Source: Ohtaekwangia sp.
GTDB taxonomy: Bacteria > Bacteroidota > Bacteroidia > Cytophagales > Cyclobacteriaceae
Assembly: GCA_021155195.1 (NCBI GenBank)
Contig: JAJNPV010000021.1
Location: forward strand, 310,001-374,000
DNA: 64,000 nucleotides
Reading direction: 5' to 3'
A program made the translations under genes and the position numbers. Below are positions 23,686-32,927 of the stretch, piece by piece (position 1 is the stretch's first letter; every line of letters starts with the position of its first letter). The notes under the pieces are model-generated. The model did not search any database. It saw nothing but the letters and a program-made list of their open reading frames with translations, and was not told the origin of the DNA.

Positions 23686-26301
23686 ATGAACTTCGATAAA
23701 TTCACTATAAAATCACAGGAGGCATTACAAAAATCAGCTGAGATTGCAACCGCACGGCAACAACAAGCCATTGAGCCCGGCCATGTATTAAAAGCAATTT
23801 TAGAAACCGATGAAAATGTTTCAAACTATCTGTTTAAAAAACTTACGATCAACGAAACTGTTCTAAATGAAAAGTTAGAGGAGATCGTAAACTCATACCC
23901 AAAAGTTTCGGGCTCGCAACCCTATTTATCAACTACTACTAACACTGTGTTACAAAATGCGGAGAAAGAGTTGCGCGAATTCAAGGATGAATATGTTGCC
24001 ATTGAACACTTGCTGCTGGCACTACTTTCTACAAAAGATAAAGTCTCAACGTTAATGAAAGATGCAGGGTTTGAAAAATCAACCCTTATTAAAGCCATTA
24101 AAGAATTGCGTGGGGGCGCTAAAGTGACGGATCAAAACGCTGAGGCTAAGTACAAATCCCTTGAACGTTATTCAAAAAATTTGAATGACCTCGCTAAGAA
24201 GGGCAAGATCGATCCCGTAATCGGTCGTGATGAAGAAATCAGGCGCGTACTGCAAATTCTTTCTCGCAGAACAAAAAACAATCCTATTCTATTAGGTGAA
24301 CCTGGGGTTGGTAAAACTGCAATTGTAGAAGGAATGGCTCAACGCATTGTAGATGGAGATGTGCCTGAAAATCTGAAAAGCAAAATTCTTGTATCGCTGG
24401 ATATGGGATTGCTTGTAGCTGGTGCTAAATACAAAGGTGAGTTTGAAGAACGATTAAAAGCCGTTATTAAAGAAGTTACCGATTCGGATGGTGAGATCAT
24501 TCTCTTCATAGATGAGATTCACACCCTGATAGGAGCCGGTGGTGGCGAAGGCGCGATGGATGCAGCTAACTTACTAAAACCTGCGCTTGCCCGAGGCGAA
24601 CTTCATGCTATAGGGGCAACCACCTTAAAAGAGTATCAAAAATATATTGAGAAAGATAAAGCGCTTGAGCGCAGGTTCCAGTCTGTGCTTGTAGACGAGC
24701 CATCGATAGAAGATTCAATTTCCATCCTTCGTGGGATTAAAGATAAATATGAGTTACACCATGGAGTGCGGATTAAAGATGATGCAGTAATTGCTTCGGT
24801 GGAACTGTCAAGTCGCTATATCTCTGATCGGTTTTTGCCAGACAAAGCAATCGACCTAATGGATGAGGCAGCTTCTAAACTTAGGTTAGAGATGGATTCT
24901 CTTCCTGAGGAATTGGATGAACTTAATCGCAAGATCATGCAATTGGAGATTGAGCGCGAAGCCATGCGCAGGGAAAAAAATAAAGACAAGGAATTAGTTC
25001 TTACCAAAGAGATTGCTGAACTGACAAGCGAACGCAACACGTTGAAAGCTCAATGGGAGAATGAAAAAGCAATTGTTCAAAGCCTCCGGCAGGAAAAAGA
25101 AAATATTGATAAACTAAAGTTTGAAGCTGAGCAAGCCGAAAAGGCAGGTGACTACGGAAAGGTTGCTGAAATCCGATACGGAAAAATTACCGAAGCAGAG
25201 AATCGCTTAAAGGAATCTCAACTTAAGATGAAAGAAATGCAAGGCGGACATTCCTTGCTTAAGGAAGAGGTGGATAGTGAAGACATAGCCGAGGTGGTAG
25301 CGAAATGGACAGGCATACCGGTATCAAGAATGTTGCAGAGCGAGCGTGAAAAGTTATTGAATCTGGAGGAAGAGTTGGGCAAGAGAGTAGCCGGACAGGA
25401 AGAAGCAATTCGAGCTTTGAGCGATGCTGTGCGAAGAAGTAGAGCCGGGCTGCAAGATCCAAAACGCCCCATTGGTTCGTTTATATTTATGGGAACCACA
25501 GGCGTGGGTAAAACAGAATTGTCAAAAGCATTAGCCGATTATCTTTTCAATGATGATAATGCAATGGTGCGTATAGATATGAGTGAGTATCAGGAAAGGC
25601 ACAGTGTGAGCAGATTGATCGGTGCACCTCCGGGATACGTGGGGTATGATGAGGGTGGTCAACTAACAGAAGCTGTTAGGCGCAAACCATACTCTGTTAT
25701 TCTTTTGGATGAAATTGAAAAAGCTCATCCTGATGTGTTTAACATTTTATTGCAAGTACTGGATGAAGGCAGGTTAACAGATAATAAAGGGCGTGTTGCG
25801 AATTTTAAAAATACGATCATTATAATGACCACGAATATTGGTTCGCATATCATTCAGGAAAATTTTGAAAAGATAACGGATGAAAATTACTTTGATGTAA
25901 TTGAAAGCACGAAGGAAGATGTTTTGACTTTGCTTAAAAAATCGGTGCGGCCTGAGTTTATTAACCGGATCGATGAAATCATCATGTTCCGTCCGTTAAC
26001 AAAAGGAGATATTAGAAAAATTGTAGAAATACAATTTAAGCAGATACAAAAACGTTTAGAAGAGAGTGGGGTAAAATTGGATATTTCCGAAAATGCGTTA
26101 GACCGCCTGGGAAAACTTGGTTTCGATCCGCAATTTGGAGCAAGGCCCTTAAAACGGGTATTTCAGCGCGAAATATTAAATGAACTTTCCAAACAAATAT
26201 TATCCGGAAAAGTGAACAAGGACTCGGTAATTTTTGTTGATCTAAAAGAAGAGGTTGAATTCCAATTTATCAACCTGGACGAGCTGGAAACTGTAGAATA
26301 A
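23686..26301 (+). CDS. clpB: ATP-dependent disaggregase ClpB
   Basis: An 871-residue hexameric AAA+ chaperone that, with DnaK, rescues aggregated proteins. Seen: an N-domain with the QEALQKSAEIATARQQQ helix, the first Walker A GEPGVGKTAIVE near residue 204 and Walker B ILFIDEIHTLIGAGG, the coiled-coil middle domain (residues about 400-530), and the second Walker A GTTGVGKTELSKAL with the MSEYQERHSVSRLIGAPPGY loop. Length matches the family. The gene is alone; no CIRCE or other heat-shock operator was recognised. Confidence 0.96.
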   Translation: MNFDKFTIKSQEALQKSAEIATARQQQAIEPGHVLKAILETDENVSNYLFKKLTINETVLNEKLEEIVNSYPKVSGSQPYLSTTTNTVLQNAEKELREFKDEYVAIEHLLLALLSTKDKVSTLMKDAGFEKSTLIKAIKELRGGAKVTDQNAEAKYKSLERYSKNLNDLAKKGKIDPVIGRDEEIRRVLQILSRRTKNNPILLGEPGVGKTAIVEGMAQRIVDGDVPENLKSKILVSLDMGLLVAGAKYKGEFEERLKAVIKEVTDSDGEIILFIDEIHTLIGAGGGEGAMDAANLLKPALARGELHAIGATTLKEYQKYIEKDKALERRFQSVLVDEPSIEDSISILRGIKDKYELHHGVRIKDDAVIASVELSSRYISDRFLPDKAIDLMDEAASKLRLEMDSLPEELDELNRKIMQLEIEREAMRREKNKDKELVLTKEIAELTSERNTLKAQWENEKAIVQSLRQEKENIDKLKFEAEQAEKAGDYGKVAEIRYGKITEAENRLKESQLKMKEMQGGHSLLKEEVDSEDIAEVVAKWTGIPVSRMLQSEREKLLNLEEELGKRVAGQEEAIRALSDAVRRSRAGLQDPKRPIGSFIFMGTTGVGKTELSKALADYLFNDDNAMVRIDMSEYQERHSVSRLIGAPPGYVGYDEGGQLTEAVRRKPYSVILLDEIEKAHPDVFNILLQVLDEGRLTDNKGRVANFKNTIIIMTTNIGSHIIQENFEKITDENYFDVIESTKEDVLTLLKKSVRPEFINRIDEIIMFRPLTKGDIRKIVEIQFKQIQKRLEESGVKLDISENALDRLGKLGFDPQFGARPLKRVFQREILNELSKQILSGKVNKDSVIFVDLKEEVEFQFINLDELETVE

Positions 26302-26363
26302 CATTAAAGATAGTGAGGTCCCGGGTTCTCCGGGAAAGTGTGTGGGGTTTGGTTTTTGGGGTT

Positions 26364-26395
26364 AGAGCGGGCTGAGGGGCCCGCTCTTCTTTTAT
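26364..26395 (+). terminator. Intrinsic terminator downstream of clpB
   Basis: AGAGCGGGC (26364-26372) pairs perfectly with GCCCGCTCT (26379-26387), loop TGAGGG, followed by a T-rich tract (TTCTTTTATT). It ends the clpB transcript; the K+ channel gene converges from the other side with its stop at 26392. Confidence 0.9.
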
Positions 26396-27438
26396 TCAAT
26401 AATCCGGTATTGCATTTTCAAAGCTTGCCTTCCTTTTCCATCCATCATAATCACTAATTGGTCGCCCGCTTCAATCTTAACGCTACTTTCGGGGTTCTTC
26501 AAAAACTTTTTCTGGCCACCCGCTTTTACAATTCCGATCAAAATTACATTGCAATTCTTCTTCAAATCAAAAAATGCCTTTTCATAAAATGTATCAACAA
26601 AGACATTATCGTTTGTGATTTTTACTTGCTTGATGTCATATTCATGATCGTGATGAGCATAGGCTAAAATTTCTTCACTAAAAACGGCCACATCAGGTTC
26701 GAAAATGTAGCTCGCCATCAATTTAGCAGAGATTTCGTTTTTACAGATGGTATAGGTGACTCCTGCATTTTGAAATGTATTCTTCAGGTTTCCGTTATCT
26801 AGTGTTACAACGTAATTAAGGTCGGCAAAATGCTTCTTCAGGTTGATTACATAAACGAGTTTCTCGGTATCATCATTCAAATTGACAAATACAATAGAGG
26901 CTAGTTTAATATTAGCTTTTTCAAGCATATCAAAATTGGCATAATCCGCATACAGCGTAAATACATTATCCGAGTCGTAATATTCCCGGATCGTATCAAT
27001 GGATGATCGTTCTTTTGTAACTACAGCCACTTGTTTTCCTGCTGCCACCAAATGTCCTATTACCGATCGGCCAAAATCATTCCAACCAATAATAACAACA
27101 TGATTTTTGAAGTCGGTGCCATTAAGCCCTAACTCCCGCTGTTCTTTTAGTGTACTCATAAAATTTGCAATCTGACTAATAATTAAACCGTAAACCCCTA
27201 AACTGGATAGCATAACTATAAAACCCACAGTACGCCCCCAATAGGTAATGGGGATTACATCTCCATAACCAACGGTAGTAATCGTTGCCACAACATACCA
27301 CAAGGCATCTTGCCATGTCGGCATTTTGGAGCCAGCTACATCAGACTCAATTGAATGAAGCAGCAGAATAATTGTTCCATAAAAAAATGAAACACCGAGA
27401 AGAGAATAAAGAAGTTTTTTGTAGTCGGGCTTTTTCAC
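26392..27438 (-). CDS. Potassium channel with RCK/TrkA-N domain
   Basis: A 348-residue two-TM ion channel with a cytoplasmic regulator. Seen: first helix (LLYSLLGVSFFYGTIILL), pore helix and selectivity filter TTVGYGDVIPI, second helix, then a RCK Rossmann domain (VVIIGWNDFGRSVIGHLVAA) and a TrkA-C-like end (GDQLVIMMDGKGR). This is the MthK/Kch arrangement. The filter TVGYGD is the K+-specific signature. The gene converges on clpB. Ligand gating (Ca or NAD) is not readable from the sequence. Confidence 0.9.
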   Translation of the reverse strand: MKKPDYKKLLYSLLGVSFFYGTIILLLHSIESDVAGSKMPTWQDALWYVVATITTVGYGDVIPITYWGRTVGFIVMLSSLGVYGLIISQIANFMSTLKEQRELGLNGTDFKNHVVIIGWNDFGRSVIGHLVAAGKQVAVVTKERSSIDTIREYYDSDNVFTLYADYANFDMLEKANIKLASIVFVNLNDDTEKLVYVINLKKHFADLNYVVTLDNGNLKNTFQNAGVTYTICKNEISAKLMASYIFEPDVAVFSEEILAYAHHDHEYDIKQVKITNDNVFVDTFYEKAFFDLKKNCNVILIGIVKAGGQKKFLKNPESSVKIEAGDQLVIMMDGKGRQALKMQYRIIE

Positions 27439-27499
27439 ACGTTATAAAGCACACATATTTAAGCTAAAAAAATCAAAAGTAAAAGTCGGCTTTACGCAT

Positions 27500-27946
27500 C
27501 TACTTCTCGGCACACCCTGCCAATATTGGTGTCACCTCCCCAACTTCAACGATACCCCGTTGAGTGTTCCAGGTATTGTAAATGTAGGTGGCAATTTCTG
27601 CAACTTCTAGGTCTGTGAGCGCAGGGTTCCCTTTCATAGGCTGATTGTACATGGTTCCATTCACCCATAGCTCTCCACTTCGCCCGTACTTAATAATACA
27701 TATTACCTCTTCAAAATTTTGTTCTATAAAATCAGATTTGCTCAGAGGCGGATAAACTCTTCCTAATCCACTTCCATCTAATTGATGACAATTGGCACAG
27801 TAACTCTTATATAATTCTTCGCCCTGCACATAGTATTGTTGGTACTTAACAGAGCCAGTATGTTTGCTGCTATCTCCACGCGTACAATTTAATAATCCGA
27901 CACCAACCAGCATCATTAGTATGATATAATGAATTTGGATTCTCAT
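27500..27946 (-). CDS. Lipid-anchored cytochrome c (single haem)
   Basis: A 148-residue class I cytochrome c with a lipoprotein-type signal (LVGVGLLNC). Seen: the haem motif CANCH at about residues 51-55 and YPPLSKSD, with the axial Met in MKGNPALTDLEVAEI. It overlaps the preceding SCO gene by 4 bases (ATGA), so the two are translationally coupled. It may deliver electrons to a terminal oxidase, as SCO proteins assemble the CuA centre. A close relative lies at 48073-48480. Confidence 0.88.
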   Translation of the reverse strand: MRIQIHYIILMMLVGVGLLNCTRGDSSKHTGSVKYQQYYVQGEELYKSYCANCHQLDGSGLGRVYPPLSKSDFIEQNFEEVICIIKYGRSGELWVNGTMYNQPMKGNPALTDLEVAEIATYIYNTWNTQRGIVEVGEVTPILAGCAEK

Positions 27947-28536
27947 TTTTCCAACCGAAGCCTTTTAATGTCTCCAATCAATCGGTTTACATCTTCCTCT
28001 TTTGTACCATCATATTTCCCACGAATTCGCTTCTTCTTATCAATCAATAGAAAAGCACCACTGTGAATAAAACCATCAGGTTCTGTTTTGTCCTCCATCG
28101 CAGTAGCGAAGTAACTTGTTTGTGCAATTTTATAAATGGAATCTTTAATGCCTGTTACAAAATGCCAGCGCGAACTCTCCACACCAAGACGTTCGGCAAA
28201 ATCATGAAGCAAAGCTACTGTATCGTATTCCGGATCAATTGTGTGTGAAAGCAGTTTTACATCGGGCATCTCGGCAGTGGCTTTGTATACTCGAAGCATT
28301 TGCGTTTTCATAATGGGACAAATGGATCGGCATGTGGTAAAGAAAAAATCTGCCACATAAATAGTGTTGTTGAAAGTTGTGTTGGTAACCCAACTGCTAT
28401 CCTGATCTACAAATGCAAAGGGAGCAATGGTATGATAAACTGTATCGGTTCCTACAACTTCGCGCTCACCAAAGATTGGAAGACTCTTTTCATTTATCTG
28501 ACAGGAACTCATAAGGATAACACTAATTCCTATCAA
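27943..28536 (-). CDS. SCO family copper chaperone, uncertain start
   Basis: A thioredoxin-fold copper protein of the SCO1/SenC family, for assembly of the CuA site of cytochrome oxidase. Seen: the CxxxC copper motif TTCRSICPIMK, the partner His in FIHSGAFLLIDKKKRIRG, and a periplasmic body (FVDQDSSWVTN). Residues before ISVILMSSC, a lipobox-like end, are encoded by a dyad repeat (see 28542-28623), so the true start is unclear: the TTG at 28536 gives a short lipoprotein signal without basic residues, while longer in-frame starts run through the repeat and overlap the MOSC gene. The original N-terminus may have been replaced by the repeat. Confidence 0.75.
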   Translation of the reverse strand: MIGISVILMSSCQINEKSLPIFGEREVVGTDTVYHTIAPFAFVDQDSSWVTNTTFNNTIYVADFFFTTCRSICPIMKTQMLRVYKATAEMPDVKLLSHTIDPEYDTVALLHDFAERLGVESSRWHFVTGIKDSIYKIAQTSYFATAMEDKTEPDGFIHSGAFLLIDKKKRIRGKYDGTKEEDVNRLIGDIKRLRLEK

Positions 28537-28541
28537 TATCT

Positions 28542-28623
28542 GATACTGGATACTCGATGCTCGATGCTTGAAATTTGACGCTCTGCAAAAGTAGGCTGCG
28601 TTCAGTAACCAGTATCCAGTATC
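28542..28623. repeat. Dyad repeat between the MOSC and SCO genes
   Basis: A perfect 13-bp inverted pair, GATACTGGATACT (28542-28554) and AGTATCCAGTATC (28611-28623), embedded in short degenerate tandem words (TCGATGC twice, then TATCAAGTATCAAG just outside). The element lies at the junction of the two genes and forms part of the apparent SCO N-terminus. Confidence 0.75.
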
Positions 28624-28636
28624 AAGTATCAAGAGT

Positions 28637-29437
28637 CTAGCACAATTCAATTTTATCTCCTTCGCATACTTCATCATAATCAATGGGTAATAAGTTTTGT
28701 CCAAATACTATTTTACTATCTCTCTTTCTAAAAGTAGCCAATGTAACCAATGGTTCTTTCCCTTTTATTCCGGTTTCAGGATCTACGGTTGTCAGTACAC
28801 ATCTGCTACACAGTTTTACCGCAGCAAATCTATTCTTCCCGATGCTAAAATTCTTCCACTCATCTTCTTCAAAAGGCTCACCTCCTGTAAATACAAAGTT
28901 AGGACGAAAGCATTTCATGGGAAGCGGGATCTCTAACCGACTGTTCAGATCATTCAATGAACTTTGCCCTATAATTAAACAAGGATAGGCATCGGCTAAA
29001 CTTACTTGCTCCCCGGCACTAGCAAATCGTGGATCAACATCTCTTCGATTACTTTCTGGAAAATAAACCAGTTTACACGCGATTTTCAATTCTTGCGAAA
29101 ACCAATTACTATACACAGGATTTACCTCAAATGCCTCTACTTGATCATCCCAAATTTGTACAGGCAATACTTCTCCCCCATTTGGTTTTAATTCAATAGA
29201 CAGGGCTTGGTGGGAGGTTCTTGACTTAATAATCAAAAGATCATTATTAATGGAGACATTAAAAAGTGCCATGTGTGGATGTTCGCGCTGAGTAAGAAAT
29301 CTTCCGGCTTCATCTACAAGCATAAACCTTCTGTCAGTTTCAAGTCCCTTTTGTTTAACATTTGCCCTTTGCAGACGTATTCCAGCTAACGACTTGATGG
29401 GATAAATCCAAATCTCACTAAGGGTTAATCTACTCAT
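28637..29437 (-). CDS. MOSC domain protein (YcbX/mARC type)
   Basis: The 266-residue product has an N-terminal MOSC beta-barrel (SEIWIYPIKSLAGIRLQRAN) and a C-terminal MOSC domain with the molybdenum-cofactor Cys in KLCSRCVLTTVDPETG. YcbX and mARC proteins reduce N-hydroxylated compounds with electrons from a reductase. It lacks the C-terminal 2Fe-2S ferredoxin domain of long YcbX. Minus strand, in line with the SCO and cytochrome genes but separated by a repeat, so an operon is uncertain. Divergent from the Crp/Fnr regulator. Confidence 0.85.
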   Translation of the reverse strand: MSRLTLSEIWIYPIKSLAGIRLQRANVKQKGLETDRRFMLVDEAGRFLTQREHPHMALFNVSINNDLLIIKSRTSHQALSIELKPNGGEVLPVQIWDDQVEAFEVNPVYSNWFSQELKIACKLVYFPESNRRDVDPRFASAGEQVSLADAYPCLIIGQSSLNDLNSRLEIPLPMKCFRPNFVFTGGEPFEEDEWKNFSIGKNRFAAVKLCSRCVLTTVDPETGIKGKEPLVTLATFRKRDSKIVFGQNLLPIDYDEVCEGDKIELC

Positions 29438-29485
29438 GAACTTTTCTTGCTAATTTTTTGCTAACTTAATACTGAATTCTTAGAA

Positions 29486-30166
29486 ATGAATAATACTTCT
29501 TCACTTTGGTACTTCGAAAGTGTTAATCTTTATCAACTACTTTGTCCACACCGGACGAAGACCATGGCTGAGAAGCATGCCTTTGATCTATACAAAAAAG
29601 ATGATTTCATTTATTTTCCAGATGAGGCCGCCACGCATATTTATATGATTGTTTCCGGACGAGTGCGTTTGGGTCATTATCAAGAAGATGGCAAAGAAAT
29701 AGTAACAGCCATTTTAACCAACGGTGAAATTTTTGGAGAGCTTGCGATGGCAGGGGAAGAAACCCGAAAAGACTTCGCTCAGGCTATGGATGCAAATACA
29801 ACCATTTGCCCACTTAGTATTGAAGAACTTAAGGATCTAATGAAAGAAAATCGGGAATTGAGTTTTAAAATTTTAAAACTTATCGGACTTCGCCTGATGA
29901 AATTGGAACGCAAATTGGAGCTATTGGTTTTTAAAGATGCCCGTACACGAGTTGTGGAGTTTTTAAAAGATACTGCCGCATGGAAAGGAAAAAAGGTAGG
30001 CTTTGAAACGATGATCCCTACACGACTTACCCATAAAGATATTGCAGCACTCACAGGTACATCACGGCAAACCGTTACTACCATTCTTAATGATATGAAG
30101 GAAAAAAATCTGATCAATTTTGATCGGAAGAAAATTCTGATCCGTGATCTTGATAGTTTAAAATAG
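29486..30166 (+). CDS. Crp/Fnr family transcriptional regulator
   Basis: A 226-residue regulator with an N-terminal cyclic-nucleotide-binding-type domain (HIYMIVSGRVRLGHYQEDGK, then GEIFGELAMAG) and a C-terminal winged helix-turn-helix (LTHKDIAALTGTSRQTVTTI). No Cys cluster for an Fe-S centre is visible, so it is not Fnr itself. The effector is unknown. The start is the first ATG at 29486. It is divergent from the MOSC gene, which it may control. Confidence 0.9.
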   Translation: MNNTSSLWYFESVNLYQLLCPHRTKTMAEKHAFDLYKKDDFIYFPDEAATHIYMIVSGRVRLGHYQEDGKEIVTAILTNGEIFGELAMAGEETRKDFAQAMDANTTICPLSIEELKDLMKENRELSFKILKLIGLRLMKLERKLELLVFKDARTRVVEFLKDTAAWKGKKVGFETMIPTRLTHKDIAALTGTSRQTVTTILNDMKEKNLINFDRKKILIRDLDSLK

Positions 30167-30168
30167 TA

Positions 30169-30873
30169 CTATTTCTTCTCAGGAAGTCTGTTCAATACGG
30201 TTTCCATCATTTCAGTTTGTATGCGCTGTATTTCAAGTAGTCTCTTGTTTTGATGAATAAGAAGGTGATCCATTTTTTTATGGAGTAACTGAATTTCAAG
30301 CTCAGCTTTTAAATTGATTTTATAATCATGCTCTGAGCGCGCGCGGTCTTTTGATTCCTGCCTGTTTTGACTCATCATTATAATAGGTGCTTGAATAGCG
30401 GCCAGGCAGGATAGAATGAGATTAAGCAGAATAAAAGGATAAGGATCAAAACTTTTATTGTTCAACCACAAGATGTTTGTTGCAATCCAAACCATAATAA
30501 ATGCAAAAAAAGAAATGATAAAAGTCCAACTTCCACCAAACTCAGCAATACGATCTGAAATTTTATCTCCAAATGAAAGCTTACCATCAAGATTTTGCTC
30601 AAGTTGTTCGGAAAGAATTTTGTTTTCTGAAATGCTTGTGATTACCTCTTTTTCAAGTTCGTCTAGCTCACCAAATTCACTGGAAAGAATTTGATTCAGA
30701 TATGCTTTCTTAATATGAAGCAATTGATCATCACCCACATAGCCTTGTTCGGGTAAGTTTGGATATTGCTCCCGTATATACGATTGCATATTTCTATCCA
30801 ACGCTGATAGTGGGGTGGCTTTATTAAGGGAATAATCCTTACCCGAAACTATACAGGTCACCTTTTCGCTCAT
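30169..30873 (-). CDS. DUF1003 family membrane protein
   Basis: A 234-residue protein with a DUF1003-type core: two hydrophobic segments (GGSWTFIISFFAFIMVWIAT and PYPFILLNLILSCLAAIQAP), the latter followed by MMSQNRQESKDRARSEHDYK, a family hallmark, and a basic cytoplasmic tail. The N-terminal part has a region like the zinc-ribbon of this family (CIVSGKDYSLNKA). Function unknown; possibly in stress or ion balance. It converges on the regulator with a 2-bp gap. Confidence 0.85.
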   Translation of the reverse strand: MSEKVTCIVSGKDYSLNKATPLSALDRNMQSYIREQYPNLPEQGYVGDDQLLHIKKAYLNQILSSEFGELDELEKEVITSISENKILSEQLEQNLDGKLSFGDKISDRIAEFGGSWTFIISFFAFIMVWIATNILWLNNKSFDPYPFILLNLILSCLAAIQAPIIMMSQNRQESKDRARSEHDYKINLKAELEIQLLHKKMDHLLIHQNKRLLEIQRIQTEMMETVLNRLPEKK

Positions 30874-30973
30874 TTCCCATAAATTTTAATCAACAAAGTA
30901 AGGCAATCCAAAACAAATCGGCCACACTAGTGCATTCAGAATTTCTTTAGAATTGTAACCGTTGTTTGTGCGG

Positions 30974-32896
30974 ATGAATTCTACCCGCCTCCCCTTCAAA
31001 TCCAACAGACTTGATCTTCTAACACTATTAACCTTCTTAGTTGTTGGAATTTCCTTTCTTACCCGAATGGCCTTGTTACTTAAATCAGGTTCGGCAGCAG
31101 AACTATCGATTTTTCAAATTGCCGGAGCTTTTACACTAGGATTATTTTTTGACCTTGTTGAGGCTAGCTATTATATCGTTCCGCTTTTGCTTTACATCTG
31201 GCTACTTCCTGAAAAGGTATTTCAAAAAAAATGGCATTCGTATTTCTTATATACCTTCTTCTTCATTCAAAGTTTTCTCCTCTTATTCAATGCGGTTTCC
31301 GAATGGCTTTTTTGGGACGAGTTTACAACCCGATTCAATTTTATTGCCGTTGATTATTTAGTTTACACCACCGAGGTTATTGGTAATATTCAACAATCAT
31401 ATCCTATCACGTGGATAATCGTAATACTTCTAATCATTGCAGGTGGAATTCTTCTCCTAATAAAGCCTTTTATTGATCGATGTAAAGAGCAACCTGTTCG
31501 GTTTAAGACCAGAACACTATGGACAGCAGGTGCTTTCATTTTTCCAGTTTTGAGTTTTGGTCTCGTCAATAACTCACTTCATAGTTTTAGTTCAAATACA
31601 ATAGCCAACGAACTTGCTGGCAATGGGCTTTACGAACTATTTGCAGCTTATCGAAACAATGAGTTAAACTTCACTCAATTCTATCCGCATCTGTCCGAGC
31701 AAGCAGCCAACAAAAATATTACCGATTTGTTGCAACCCCACCCTGCAAGTAATGAAGAACTTTTGTTGGCACGGAAAATCAAAAGTAATAAGCCCGAAGA
31801 AAAAATGAATGTCGTTCTGATAAGCATTGAAAGTTTTAGTGCCGAATTTATGGGCATCTTTGGCAATACAGATGGCAACACACCCTTCCTCGATTCATTA
31901 GCACAGCATAGTCTCTCTTTTACCAACTTATATGCAACCGGTACCCGCACCGTGCGTGGGCTTGAAGCTCTCTCTTTGGCTGTTCCACCTACACCAGGGC
32001 AGTCCATTGTGCGAAGGCCACATAATGAAGATCTCTTTACGCTCGCCACCGTGTTCAACCATAAGGGATATAAAAGCAAGTACATTTATGGTGGCTACAG
32101 TTACTTCGATAATATGGGAAATTTCTTTGGCAACAATGGTTATGAGGTTGTTGACCGAAGTGCGCTTGCCGATAATGAAATTGATTATGAAAATATATGG
32201 GGTGTAGCCGATGAAAACCTTTTCACTCTTTCTTTGCGAGAAATTGAAAAAACAGTTTCGGACGGTAAGCCTTCCTTTACTCATATTATGACCACCTCTA
32301 ACCATCGTCCTTTCACTTATCCTGATGGAAGAATTGATATTCCATCTCATACCAATCGAAACGGTGCTGTAAAATATACCGACTATGCTATTGGTAAGTT
32401 TATCAGAGAAGCCAGCAAAAAAGATTGGTTTAAGAATACACTGTTCATTATCACAGCCGATCATTGTGCCTCAAGTGCAGGCAATACTGATTTACCGATT
32501 AATAAATATCAAATCCCTATGCTAATCTTTTCGCCATCGCATATCAGTTCGGGGATTCAAGATCGATTGATGAGCCAAATTGATATTGCCCCTACCCTAC
32601 TAGGCTTACTCAACTTTTCCTATGAAACAAAATTTTTTGGGTACGATCTTAACGCGTTACCGATTGGAAAGGAACGTGTGTTTATCAGCACCTATCAATT
32701 ACTCGGGTATTTAAAAAACGACAGCCTTGTTGTGCTGGCTCCAAAAAAGGAACCAGTGGTATTTTTGGTTAATAAAGATCATGAACTAAAAAGCCAAATC
32801 GCTGCACATACCATAAAACTACCCATCGAAAATGAAGCCATTACCTGGTATCAAACTGCCAGTTTTGCATTTAGGCATAATCTAATGCATCATTGA
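30974..32896 (+). CDS. LTA synthase-like sulfatase-fold membrane enzyme
   Basis: A 640-residue alkaline-phosphatase-superfamily enzyme with about five N-terminal membrane helices (first: LLTLLTFLVVGISFLTRMALLL) and a periplasmic sulfatase domain from about residue 265. Seen: the metal-binding Glu in VLISIESFSAEFMG, the nucleophilic Thr in ATGTRTVRGLEA (about residue 326), and DHCASSAGNTD with metal ligands. These are the LtaS-type residues; in Gram-negatives such enzymes transfer phosphoglycerol or phosphoethanolamine to glycans. I use the ATG at 30974; a TTG at 30962 adds four residues. Followed at 31 bp by a two-component system. Confidence 0.88.
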   Translation: MNSTRLPFKSNRLDLLTLLTFLVVGISFLTRMALLLKSGSAAELSIFQIAGAFTLGLFFDLVEASYYIVPLLLYIWLLPEKVFQKKWHSYFLYTFFFIQSFLLLFNAVSEWLFWDEFTTRFNFIAVDYLVYTTEVIGNIQQSYPITWIIVILLIIAGGILLLIKPFIDRCKEQPVRFKTRTLWTAGAFIFPVLSFGLVNNSLHSFSSNTIANELAGNGLYELFAAYRNNELNFTQFYPHLSEQAANKNITDLLQPHPASNEELLLARKIKSNKPEEKMNVVLISIESFSAEFMGIFGNTDGNTPFLDSLAQHSLSFTNLYATGTRTVRGLEALSLAVPPTPGQSIVRRPHNEDLFTLATVFNHKGYKSKYIYGGYSYFDNMGNFFGNNGYEVVDRSALADNEIDYENIWGVADENLFTLSLREIEKTVSDGKPSFTHIMTTSNHRPFTYPDGRIDIPSHTNRNGAVKYTDYAIGKFIREASKKDWFKNTLFIITADHCASSAGNTDLPINKYQIPMLIFSPSHISSGIQDRLMSQIDIAPTLLGLLNFSYETKFFGYDLNALPIGKERVFISTYQLLGYLKNDSLVVLAPKKEPVVFLVNKDHELKSQIAAHTIKLPIENEAITWYQTASFAFRHNLMHH

Positions 32897-32927
32897 TTTA
32901 TAAAATCGCTACTTTTCTTTTAATATC

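Noticed and set aside
31928..32464. 178-residue minus-strand frame opposite the LTA-synthase-like gene
   Set aside because: Antisense shadow of a clear sulfatase-domain gene with catalytic motifs; no independent evidence.
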